Shown piece by piece: positions 1 through 5,500 of a DNA stretch of 5,500 nucleotides. The stretch comes from Oscillospiraceae bacterium (GTDB taxonomy: Bacteria; Bacillota; Clostridia; Oscillospirales; Acutalibacteraceae). The translations under genes and the position numbers were made by a program. Location: contig CACZON010000132.1 in assembly GCA_902782805.1 (NCBI GenBank), positions 1 to 5,500 of the forward strand, given 5' to 3'. The notes under the pieces are model-generated. The model worked only from the letters and a program-made list of their open reading frames with translations, searched no databases and was not told the DNA's origin. The stretch's first letter is position 1, and each line of letters opens with the position of its first letter.

Positions 1-30
1 CCTGCTCCTATCTGCGGAGAACCCTCCGTG

Positions 31-47
31 AAAAACCCCTTCAGGGG
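31..47 (-). terminator. Intrinsic terminator after the PFL-family gene
   Basis: On the minus strand a CCCC-TGAA-GGGG hairpin (36-47) is followed directly by five T residues (35-31). It begins one base after the TAA stop of the PFL-family gene. The stem is only 4 bp, but it is all G-C with a tight tetraloop, so it is a plausible Rho-independent terminator closing the gene cluster. A second perfect hairpin lies just downstream (15-28, arms CGGAG/CTCCG, 4-nt loop). It lacks a T-tract and may add to 3'-end stability. Confidence 0.6.
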
Positions 48-48
48 A

Positions 49-1410
49 TTAGTTTTTGAGGCTCTGCATCGGGGCGGGGATCCGCCCGCCGCGGGAAATG
101 AATTTGAGCGGAGAGACGGTCGATACGCTCATCACCGGGCCGCCGCCCAGAAGTCCGCCGAAGGAGAGCTCCTCGCCGACCTTTTTGCCGATCGCGGGGA
201 TCACGCGCACGGCGGTGGTCTTCGAATTGACCATACCGATCGCCGCTTCGTCCGCGATGATCGCGGAGATGACCTCCGCCGGGGTATCGCCGGGGATATT
301 GATCATATCGAGGCCGACCGAGCAGACGGCGGTCATCGCCTCGAGCTTTTCGATTTTCAGCGCGCCGGAACGCGCCGCGTCGATCATTCCGGCGTCTTCG
401 GTTACGGGGATGAACGCGCCGGACAGACCGCCTACGTGGGACGAAGCCATCACGCCGCCCTTTTTGACCGCGTCGTTGAGCATCGCGAGGCAGGCCGTCG
501 TTCCGGCCGCGCCGCACTGCGCAAGACCGATCTCCTCGAGGATATGCGCGACGGAATCGCCGACCGCCGGGGTCGGGGCAAGCGAAAGATCGACGATGCC
601 GAAGGGCACCTTCAGGCGGTCGGAAGCGCGCTTGGCAACGAGCTGCCCCATGCGCGTGATCTTAAAGGCGCACTTTTTGATCAGCTCCGCGATCTGGGCA
701 AGATCGAGCCCTTCGCCGCTGCGGGCGATCGCCGCGCGGACGACGCCCGGCCCGGAAACGCCTACGTTGATCTCGCAATCCGGCTCGCCGACGCCGTGGA
801 ACGCGCCCGCCATAAAGGGGTTGTCCTCCGGTGCGTTGCAGAAAACGACGAGTTTTGCGGGTCCGATGCAGTTTTTGTCCTTCGTACGCTCGGCGCTTTC
901 CTTTACGATGCGGCCCATGAGCGCCACGGCGGCCATATTGATTCCGGCTTTGGTGGAGCCGACGTTGACCGAGGCGCAGAGGTGCTCCGTTTCGGCGAGG
1001 GCCTGCGGGATGCTTTCGATCAGCGCGCGGTCGCCGGCGGAAAAGCCCTTCTGCACCAGCGCGGAATAGCCGCCGATGAAATTGACGCCGACCTGCAGCG
1101 CCGCTTTTTCGAGCGTTTTCGCGTAGCGGACGGGGTCCCCGCCCGGGGTTGCCGCCGCGAGCATCGCGACGGGCGTAACCGAGATGCGCTTGTTGATGAT
1201 CGGGATGCCGAGCTCCGTTTCGATCTCTTCGCAGACGGGTACGAGCCGCTCTGAAAGGCGCGTGACCTTTTCGTAGATTTTTTCACAGGAGCGGTCGATC
1301 GCCGGGTCGATGCAGTCGAGCAGCGAGATTCCCATCGTTACGGTCCGGATATCGAGATGCTCCTCGCGGATCATCTCGATCGTCTCTAAAATATCACTCG
1401 TGTTGATCAT
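49..1410 (-). CDS. PFL family protein (UPF0210 / DUF711)
   Basis: This 453-residue protein matches the UPF0210/DUF711 family in length and motifs, and looks complete. Family blocks seen include VTMGISLLDC (24-33), GDSVAHILEEIG (284-295), HVGGLSGAFIPVTEDAG (325-341), CSVGLDM then IPGDT (363-376), VNSKTTAVRVIPAIGKKVG (394-412) and the C-terminal SRGGRIPAP (439-447). The family is called PFL-like because of a structural relation to pyruvate formate-lyase. No glycyl-radical motif (RVxGY type) is visible near the C-terminus, so radical chemistry should not be assumed. There are eleven cysteines and no signal peptide or membrane segment, so it is probably cytosolic. The ATG start is supported by AAGGAG (1419-1424) with an 8-nt spacer. 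It follows the ACT-domain gene by 12 nt and is probably translationally coupled to it. The reaction and substrate are unknown; the family assignment is firm. Confidence 0.93.
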   Translation of the reverse strand: MINTSDILETIEMIREEHLDIRTVTMGISLLDCIDPAIDRSCEKIYEKVTRLSERLVPVCEEIETELGIPIINKRISVTPVAMLAAATPGGDPVRYAKTLEKAALQVGVNFIGGYSALVQKGFSAGDRALIESIPQALAETEHLCASVNVGSTKAGINMAAVALMGRIVKESAERTKDKNCIGPAKLVVFCNAPEDNPFMAGAFHGVGEPDCEINVGVSGPGVVRAAIARSGEGLDLAQIAELIKKCAFKITRMGQLVAKRASDRLKVPFGIVDLSLAPTPAVGDSVAHILEEIGLAQCGAAGTTACLAMLNDAVKKGGVMASSHVGGLSGAFIPVTEDAGMIDAARSGALKIEKLEAMTAVCSVGLDMINIPGDTPAEVISAIIADEAAIGMVNSKTTAVRVIPAIGKKVGEELSFGGLLGGGPVMSVSTVSPLKFISRGGRIPAPMQSLKN

Positions 1411-1418
1411 TTCGGCGG

Positions 1419-1424
1419 CTCCTT
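1419..1424 (-). promoter_or_regulatory. Ribosome binding site overlapping the upstream stop codon
   Basis: AAGGAG on the minus strand shares its first two bases with the TAA stop of the ACT-domain gene (1423-1425) and lies 8 nt before the ATG of the PFL-family gene. A ribosome finishing the ACT protein would sit on this site. That favours coupled and roughly matched synthesis of the two proteins. Confidence 0.75.
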
Positions 1425-1692
1425 AAATATGATGCATCGATTCGAAGATGTCTTCGTGCATCGTGTGGATCTGCATGCCCATCTCGCGCCCGAGCGTCTC
1501 CATCTCCGCGCAGAAGCGGATGAATTCGACGCTGATTTTCGAAATATCGCAGACCATGATCATGCAGAACATCTCCTGCAGCACCGTCTGGGAGACTTCG
1601 ATGACGTTGACGTTGTACTCCGAGCATTTTCCGGAGACCTTCGCTAAAATTCCGACCGCGTCTTTTCCGACGACCGTAATGACTGCTTTCAT
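1423..1692 (-). CDS. ACT domain-containing protein (UPF0237)
   Basis: This 89-residue protein consists of a single ACT domain of the UPF0237 type. The N-terminus MKAVITVVGKDAVGILAKVS carries the ligand-loop signature GKDxVGI (9-15). It continues with NVNVIEVSQTV (27-37), a central strand around FCMIMVCD (42-49), and a C-terminal helix ending in IFESMHHI, close to the usual IxxxMHRI ending. Such small ACT proteins typically bind amino acids or other small ligands as dimers and modulate a partner. The ligand here is unknown. Four cysteines (23, 43, 48, 61) are many for so small a protein. The start is set by GAGGG (1698-1702) five nt before the ATG. It lies 15 nt after the DUF1294 gene and 12 nt before the PFL-family gene. 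The latter is its usual genomic neighbour in Firmicutes, which suggests the two act together. Confidence 0.93.
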   Translation of the reverse strand: MKAVITVVGKDAVGILAKVSGKCSEYNVNVIEVSQTVLQEMFCMIMVCDISKISVEFIRFCAEMETLGREMGMQIHTMHEDIFESMHHI

Positions 1693-1707
1693 GTTTTCCC
1701 TCTTTTT

Positions 1708-1992
1708 TCAGATTTTGATCTCATATTCGTAAAGGAGCAGGAAGCCTGCCGCCTGCAGCAGCAGCGCGGCAAGATTCACCGCCCAGAAATACCAATGCTT
1801 TGTTTTATGGCGAAACGCCTGCATCCCGAGCAGCGCGCCGAACGCGCCGCCGAATACGCCGCACAGGAGCAGCGTTTTTTCCTTCGTCCGCCAACGTTTC
1901 GTTTTCGCTTTGCGCTTGTCGGCGCCGTAGAGGATAAACGCCGCAAGACTCATCGCCAGAAGAAACGCAGCGTATAGCTTCCATGCCGTCAC
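1708..1992 (-). CDS. DUF1294 small membrane protein
   Basis: This 94-residue protein has three likely membrane segments, at about 5-23, 40-58 and 67-88. Its DUF1294 hallmarks are YGADK (22-26), a basic stretch with RTKE (35-38), the glycine-rich GGAFGALLGM (48-57) and FRHKTKH (60-66). The family is widespread and of unknown function, and sometimes occurs fused to cold-shock domains. No such domain is present here. The start is GTG rather than ATG. It overlaps the TGA stop of the esterase gene in a 4-nt GTGA junction, so translation is probably by re-initiation. Only a poor ribosome binding site (GAAG about 13 nt upstream) is visible. The ACT-domain gene follows after 15 nt. The family call is strong; no job in the cluster can be inferred. 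Confidence 0.9.
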   Translation of the reverse strand: MTAWKLYAAFLLAMSLAAFILYGADKRKAKTKRWRTKEKTLLLCGVFGGAFGALLGMQAFRHKTKHWYFWAVNLAALLLQAAGFLLLYEYEIKI

Positions 1993-3530
1993 GGTTCGAT
2001 CACTTCTTCAACGATGTGCTTCATGCGCAGCTTCATCGCTTCTGTCATCAGATCGCGGCAGCGCGTGATTCCTTCTTCCGAAAGATAGATAACGAACGGA
2101 TCCTCCTTCGTATAAGGCTTCCATTGCGCCATCGGCGTGCCGTCGGCATCGATGCCGTTCGGATCGCCGTTCTTGATGAAATTCGTCCAATAATTGCAGA
2201 CGTTCCGGGCGAGGTCGTAGTGCTTCCCCGTAAAGGGGCGCCAGCATTTCGCGAGCGTCTCAAAGACGAACCAGAGCTCGCTCGAATGGAACGCGCCGGG
2301 GTTGTCCCAGCCGGGATACGACGGATTGAAATAGTAGCAGTAGACGTTTTTGCGCCCGAATTCCTTCTGGCGCTCGAGGAACAGGAGATTGTTGACGCAG
2401 CGGCCGATGAAAACGGCGTCGCTGCTGCCGAACTGCGCGGCTTGCTCATCGGTTGAAACGTTCGCAGCGCGGATGAAATCTTCGGCGTATTTGCCGAGGT
2501 TCGCCTTCGCGTAGGCTTCTACGTCCGAGAGGTTCTCCGGCTTTTTCAGCGCGCCGCGCTCGTGTTCGTTGCCGCAGTTCCCGAGCAGGATCGGAACGTC
2601 GTGATAATCGTTCCTATAGAAGCAGTCGGAGGGGTCCGCCAAAAGGAATTTCCCGTCGACCGTGGGCGCCCAGGTGCGGATGCCGCCGAAGGCGATCGCC
2701 TGATCGCGCAGGGTTTCCGCGTCGATCGCGCGGGCCTCTTCCAGCGTGGAGACGCCGAGCTTCTCAAAAAAGCGCTTTCCGTTTTCGAGCGCTTCCTCAA
2801 GCGGAACCGCCGCGCTGCCCTGGCCGTATTTGCGCAGGCCGCCGCCGCTCTGGGTGATCGCTTTCTGGAACATTCCCTTCGTCAGCGGAGAAACAAGCTG
2901 CGCGGAAACGGAGCCCGCGCCCGCGGACTGACCGCCGATCGTGATGTTCTCCGGATCACCGCCGAAATTCGCGATATTGCGCTTGACCCAGGCGATCCCG
3001 GCGCGCTGATCCTCAATCCCGTAGTTGCCCCAGCAGGCGTCCGGCTGCTCCTGCTGCAGCAGCGGATGCGAAAGGAAGCCGAAGACGTTGACGCGGTAAT
3101 TGACCGTTACACAGATCACGCCGCGCCGCGCGATGCGTTCGCCGTCGAATTCCATTTCCGCCGTATAGCCGCACTGGAACGCGCCGCCGAAGATCCAGAC
3201 GAGAACCGGCAGCTTTTCCTCCGTCGATTTTGCCGGAGTCCAGACGTTGAGATACAGGCAGTCTTCGCTCATCGGGATCTCCGAATCGACATGCCATTCG
3301 CGGGTATAGATGTTATCCGGATCGCCTCCGGGGATCTCCTGCATCGAGATCGGCGCGAAGGCGTAGCATTTTCGAACGCCCTCCCAGTTTTCACACGGCT
3401 GCGGCGCACGCCAGCGGTTTTCCCCGACCGGCGGCGCGGCAAAGGGGATCCCCTTAAACGCCGTTACGCGCGGATCGGCTGCCGGCAGGCCTTCCACCCA
3501 TCCGTTTTCCGTTTTTGCAGTTCTCAGCAT
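1989..3530 (-). CDS. Type-B carboxylesterase (para-nitrobenzyl esterase-like)
   Basis: This 513-residue alpha/beta-hydrolase belongs to the carboxylesterase/cholinesterase family and should cleave carboxylic esters in the cytoplasm, since no signal peptide is seen. With the 513-residue numbering, the features are: FKGIPFA near the N-terminus; an oxyanion-loop region WIFGGAF (112-118), with Phe where HGG is usual; the family signature EDCLYLNVWTP (89-99); and the nucleophile elbow FGGDPENITIGGQSAG, with Ser202. The likely acid is Glu322 in GNCGNEHE, and the likely catalytic His415 lies in GAFHSSELWFVF. The triad is therefore intact and the length is usual. Two in-frame ATGs lie 6 nt apart. The second (3530) is chosen because AAAGGAAG abuts the first (3536), leaving it no spacer, but sits 6 nt from the second. 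The natural substrate is unknown. It leads the four-gene cluster and overlaps DUF1294 by 4 nt. Confidence 0.93.
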   Translation of the reverse strand: MLRTAKTENGWVEGLPAADPRVTAFKGIPFAAPPVGENRWRAPQPCENWEGVRKCYAFAPISMQEIPGGDPDNIYTREWHVDSEIPMSEDCLYLNVWTPAKSTEEKLPVLVWIFGGAFQCGYTAEMEFDGERIARRGVICVTVNYRVNVFGFLSHPLLQQEQPDACWGNYGIEDQRAGIAWVKRNIANFGGDPENITIGGQSAGAGSVSAQLVSPLTKGMFQKAITQSGGGLRKYGQGSAAVPLEEALENGKRFFEKLGVSTLEEARAIDAETLRDQAIAFGGIRTWAPTVDGKFLLADPSDCFYRNDYHDVPILLGNCGNEHERGALKKPENLSDVEAYAKANLGKYAEDFIRAANVSTDEQAAQFGSSDAVFIGRCVNNLLFLERQKEFGRKNVYCYYFNPSYPGWDNPGAFHSSELWFVFETLAKCWRPFTGKHYDLARNVCNYWTNFIKNGDPNGIDADGTPMAQWKPYTKEDPFVIYLSEEGITRCRDLMTEAMKLRMKHIVEEVIEP

Positions 3531-3536
3531 GGTCAT

Positions 3537-3544
3537 CTTCCTTT
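3537..3544 (-). promoter_or_regulatory. Ribosome binding site deciding the esterase start
   Basis: AAAGGAAG on the minus strand ends immediately before the ATG at 3536, and 6 nt before the in-frame ATG at 3530. Normal Shine-Dalgarno spacing favours 3530. The longer form would add only Met-Thr. Confidence 0.6.
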
Positions 3545-3584
3545 CTTTTTTTGCGGTCAGTCCGGTGGATCGTCTTCTTTTTAT

Positions 3585-3614
3585 TTCAAAGTCTGCAGTT
3601 CAAACGTCTCTGCA
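3585..3614. repeat. Imperfect tandem direct repeat upstream of the esterase gene
   Basis: On the plus strand, TTCAAA followed by TCTGCA occurs twice: at 3585-3597 with a 1-nt gap and at 3599-3614 with a 4-nt gap. It lies about 55-85 bp upstream of the esterase start, where a promoter or operator would be expected. I see no convincing -35/-10 pair in this stretch. The repeat could be a regulator site or chance in AT-richer spacer DNA. Confidence 0.35.
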
Positions 3615-3648
3615 AATCTTCTTGATTCTTGAGTTTCGTTTTTCACGG

Positions 3649-3687
3649 CGCCGCTTCGAACCGGTTCGGAACGGCGTTTTTTGTTTT
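3649..3687 (+). terminator. Strong plus-oriented terminator-like hairpin between the PAP2 and esterase genes
   Basis: The arms 3649-3660 and 3665-3676 pair over 12 positions, with one C/A mismatch (3654/3671) and one T-G wobble (3656/3669), around a CCGG tetraloop. The centre is a perfect 12-bp palindrome, CGAACCGGTTCG (3657-3668). On the plus strand the stem is followed at once by TTTTTTGTTTT (3677-3687), the layout of an intrinsic terminator. All genes here read the other way, and on the minus strand no T-tract follows the stem. For the PAP2 transcript it can only be a 3'-end hairpin 24 nt past the stop. The structure is clear; its role is inferred. Confidence 0.6.
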
Positions 3688-3700
3688 CTGCCGAATCTGC

Positions 3701-4378
3701 TTAAAGATCCCGCGTTTTTTCGCGGCGGCGGAGAACTCTGCCGACCGGGTCGAAGCGGTAGAAGAAGAGATAGAGCGGGATAAAGAAGAGGATCGCGGCG
3801 ATCCCGTCGAGGACGGAATGCTGCTTGACGAAAAAGATCGAAACCGAGATCAGCACCGCGAGGATCAGCGAAAGGGCGCGGATCCCTTTTTTGTGGAGGA
3901 ACGCATAGCGGCTTTTGAGGACCATCGCGTGGATCTCCATCGAGGCGAGGACGTGCATGCTCGGCAGGACGTTCGTATTCGTATCGGCCGCGTAAATCCA
4001 CGCAACCGCGCGCGCGGCGAGATTGTCGCGCGGGAGGACCTCCGGGCGCAGATCCTGGCCGTTGGGGAAGATCAAGTAGAAGATCAGGCAGAGGATCAGC
4101 GAACCGAACACGAAGAACATATAGCGGTAGAATTCCTCGCCGTCCTTCTGGAAAAGGAGGAAAAATCCCAGCGCCGCGAGATACGGGTACCAGAGGACGT
4201 ACGGGATGATAAACCACTCGCAGAAAGGGATCAGGTCGTCGACGGGCAGATAGCAGACGTAGTACTGCTCGAATTTTACGTGCTCGATCAGGATGAATCC
4301 CGCAAGATAAACGGGAAATACGACGACCGCCCAGCAGTGGGGCCGCGTTTTGAAAAAGGTTTTCACAGCGTTGATCAT
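3701..4378 (-). CDS. PAP2-superfamily membrane phosphatase
   Basis: This 225-residue integral membrane protein has about five to six hydrophobic segments, near 15-31, 56-76, 86-104, 168-184 and 190-207. PAP2 motifs are recognisable: NGQDLRP (106-112) for motif 1, PSMHV with His142 (139-143) for motif 2, and VKQHSVLDG with His187 and Asp191 (184-192) for motif 3. The two histidines and the aspartate are the core of this vanadate-type phosphatase site. The usual first-motif lysine is not at its standard spacing, and the SR of motif 3 is replaced, with a KQH form instead. Such proteins dephosphorylate lipid phosphates, for example phosphatidate or undecaprenyl diphosphate, at the membrane; the substrate here is unknown. 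The start is supported by GAGGT (4386-4390) seven nt upstream. It lies 54 nt after prmA on the same strand. Confidence 0.9.
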   Translation of the reverse strand: MINAVKTFFKTRPHCWAVVVFPVYLAGFILIEHVKFEQYYVCYLPVDDLIPFCEWFIIPYVLWYPYLAALGFFLLFQKDGEEFYRYMFFVFGSLILCLIFYLIFPNGQDLRPEVLPRDNLAARAVAWIYAADTNTNVLPSMHVLASMEIHAMVLKSRYAFLHKKGIRALSLILAVLISVSIFFVKQHSVLDGIAAILFFIPLYLFFYRFDPVGRVLRRREKTRDL

Positions 4379-4411
4379 GAGCGTTACCTCAAAAATGAAA
4401 TCATAGAATAA

Positions 4412-4422
4412 GCCGGGACGGC
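4412..4422 (-). other. Small hairpin in the prmA-PAP2 gap
   Basis: GCCG-TCC-CGGC on the minus strand forms a 4-bp G-C stem with a 3-nt loop, 10 nt after the prmA stop, followed by TTATTCT. The T-tract is interrupted, so it is at best a weak terminator. Read-through from prmA into the PAP2 gene seems likely. Confidence 0.3.
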
Positions 4423-4432
4423 ATAAGAATCA

Positions 4433-5368
4433 TCAGGGGCGCCTGCGCTGCGCGGCGATCGCGCACCAGCCGCGTTCCTCGCGGATCTCGAGGATTTCGA
4501 ACGACGGCGCAAGCGATAAGAGGATCTCGTCGCGGCGCTCGGAGATAATTCCGCTTACAAGATAGACCGCGTCTTTCTCGAGGAAGGCGAGGATCTCCTT
4601 CGTCAGCCGAAGGAGCACGTCGGCAACGATGTTCGCCGCGACGATTCGGAATTTTCCCTTCACCGTTTCCGTCAGGTCGCCGCAGAGCGCGCAGAAACGA
4701 TCCTCAACGCGGTTCATCTTTGCGTTTTCGATGGCCGTTTTGACCGCGAGGGCGTCGATATCGACCCCAACGGCCTCGCCGGCGCCGAGCAGGAGCGCGG
4801 CGATCGAGAGGATCCCGCTGCCGCAGCCGACGTCGAGCATTTTATCGCCCGGGCGAACGTATTTTTCGAGCAGCTCGAGGCACAGCCGCGTCGTTTCGTG
4901 GCTGCCGGTCCCGAAGGCGAGGCCGGGCTCGAGCTCAAGGACGACCCGGCCCATCGGATCGAAGTTTTCTTCCCAGACCGGGTGGATCAGAAGTTTTTCG
5001 CCGACCGGGATCGGCTTGTAATACTGCTTCCAGTTGTTGATCCAGTCTTCGGCGAAGCAATCGGCAAGATCGAGCGTATAGCCGATCTTTTCCGCTTCGA
5101 GCCGTTCGCGCAGGAACGAAACCGTTTCGGCGGGCGGATATTCCGCGGAGAGATAGAGATGTATCAGAACGCTTTCCCGGTCTTTTTTGAGCAGCTCCTC
5201 GTCGATCAGATCGATGTGCGCGATCTCCATCGCGTCCTCGAGCAGGGTGGAATAATCCTCGATATAGAGGCCGGAATTGGTTGCCATCTGGCAGATGCTC
5301 TCCGCCCGTTCGGCGTCGTTTTTGGAGACGCGCAGGCGGATCTCCGTCCATTCGCTGCCGATTTCCAT
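4433..5368 (-). CDS. prmA: Ribosomal protein L11 methyltransferase PrmA
   Basis: This enzyme uses S-adenosylmethionine to methylate ribosomal protein L11 in the cytoplasm. With the start at 5368 it has 311 residues, the usual length in Bacillus-type bacteria. The N-terminal substrate-recognition domain begins WTEIRLRVS (7-15). It is followed by the linker block EDWINNWKQYYKPIPVG (107-123), the PrmA signature EPGLAFGTGSHETT (147-160), SAM-binding motif I DVGCGSG (179-185), the acidic GVDIDALAV (201-209) and AANIVADVL (244-252). The ATG at 5368 has AAAGGAG ten nt upstream (5379-5385). A longer form from the ATG at 5416 would add 16 residues and has GGAG five nt before it. It is less likely because its first codons overlap a TATAAT -10 box and fall outside the family's N-terminus. 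In many Firmicutes rsmE follows prmA; here a PAP2 gene does. Confidence 0.95.
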   Translation of the reverse strand: MEIGSEWTEIRLRVSKNDAERAESICQMATNSGLYIEDYSTLLEDAMEIAHIDLIDEELLKKDRESVLIHLYLSAEYPPAETVSFLRERLEAEKIGYTLDLADCFAEDWINNWKQYYKPIPVGEKLLIHPVWEENFDPMGRVVLELEPGLAFGTGSHETTRLCLELLEKYVRPGDKMLDVGCGSGILSIAALLLGAGEAVGVDIDALAVKTAIENAKMNRVEDRFCALCGDLTETVKGKFRIVAANIVADVLLRLTKEILAFLEKDAVYLVSGIISERRDEILLSLAPSFEILEIREERGWCAIAAQRRRP

Positions 5369-5407
5369 CGTTTCATCGCTCCTTTGCCCGGATTCCTTCA
5401 GTTTATC

Positions 5408-5436
5408 ATTATACATCAAAACTCCGAAAAAGGATA
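5408..5436 (-). promoter_or_regulatory. Probable prmA promoter
   Basis: A perfect -10 hexamer TATAAT lies at 5408-5413 on the minus strand. Seventeen bp upstream of it is only a weak -35 match, TATCCT (5431-5436). Transcription would begin near 5401, giving a leader of roughly 30 nt that includes the AAAGGAG site of the 5368 start. Confidence 0.5.
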
Positions 5437-5470
5437 GCTTAAATTGAAAAATCCTCGGGAGGGATAGCTT
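5431..5470. repeat. Two 10-bp direct repeats 30 bp apart upstream of prmA
   Basis: On the plus strand AGGATAGCTT (5431-5440) and GGGATAGCTT (5461-5470) share nine of ten bases at a spacing of exactly 30 bp. The copy nearer prmA covers the presumed -35 region. This could be a paired binding site for a regulator, or chance. Confidence 0.35.
5447..5465 (-). terminator. Possible weak terminator of an upstream gene outside the window
   Basis: On the minus strand a 5-bp stem (outer AT/AT and inner CCT/AGG, with one bulged C) closes a CCCG loop and is followed by TTTTT (5451-5447, the first T being shared with the stem). It would end transcription of a minus-strand gene lying beyond position 5500. 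The stem is weak, so this is tentative. Confidence 0.3.
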
Positions 5471-5500
5471 GAAGCAGAAAAAATTCTACCGAAACGCCGC

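Noticed and set aside
1..9. An AGGAG on the minus strand at 5-9 that could be the ribosome binding site of a further downstream gene
   Set aside because: The expected start codon would lie beyond the window edge, so it cannot be checked.
28..1254. A 408-codon open frame on the plus strand, antisense to the PFL-family gene
   Set aside because: It lies opposite a clearly conserved gene. Its translation is an Arg/Asp/Ala/Gly-rich composition with no recognisable motif, as expected from the complement of GC-rich codons.
2562..3632. A 356-codon open frame on the plus strand, antisense to the esterase
   Set aside because: It has the same low-complexity Arg/Ala/Asp-rich shadow composition and no family motif. 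The opposite strand carries an intact catalytic triad.
3629..4411. A 260-codon open frame on the plus strand, antisense to the PAP2 gene
   Set aside because: It is a charged, motif-free translation lying over a recognised membrane phosphatase. It would also read through the plus-oriented terminator hairpin just after its start.
4898..5437. A 179-codon open frame on the plus strand, antisense to prmA
   Set aside because: It is a shadow of the conserved PrmA coding strand, with no domain signature.
5486..5500. A possible C-terminal tail (Ala-Ala-Phe-Arg-stop) of an upstream minus-strand gene
   Set aside because: Only four codons are visible and other frames are also open, so the frame and identity cannot be supported.

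Overview
The window looks like an ordinary chromosomal stretch from a GC-rich member of the Firmicutes, probably a gut-type clostridium. The reasons are consistent AGGAG-type ribosome binding sites, a PrmA of Bacillus/Clostridium length, and the UPF0237/UPF0210 (ACT / PFL-family) gene pair that is common in that phylum. The species cannot be named from the sequence. No mobile element, CRISPR array, tRNA or rRNA was seen.

All six genes are on the minus strand, so transcription runs from high to low coordinates. In transcription order they are: prmA (ribosomal protein L11 methyltransferase, 5368-4433); a PAP2-superfamily membrane phosphatase (4378-3701); a 170-bp non-coding gap with a long inverted repeat (3531-3700); a type-B carboxylesterase (3530-1989); a small DUF1294 membrane protein (1992-1708); a small ACT-domain protein of the UPF0237 family (1692-1423); and a PFL-like UPF0210/DUF711 protein (1410-49). 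A short intrinsic terminator (31-47) follows.

The last four genes are packed like one operon: a 4-nt GTGA overlap, then gaps of 15 and 12 nt. The ribosome binding site of the last gene overlaps the stop codon of the gene before it. prmA has a good -10 box just upstream and may be co-transcribed with the PAP2 gene across a 54-nt gap.

No clear shared pathway links all the genes. The ACT and PFL-family proteins form a widely conserved but functionally uncharacterised pair, and the ACT protein may sense a ligand for its partner. The esterase and DUF1294 protein may be transcriptional passengers. The most unusual non-coding feature is a strong hairpin plus T-tract at 3649-3687. It points along the plus strand, against every gene in the window. 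I see no convincing evidence of a wholly new system here.
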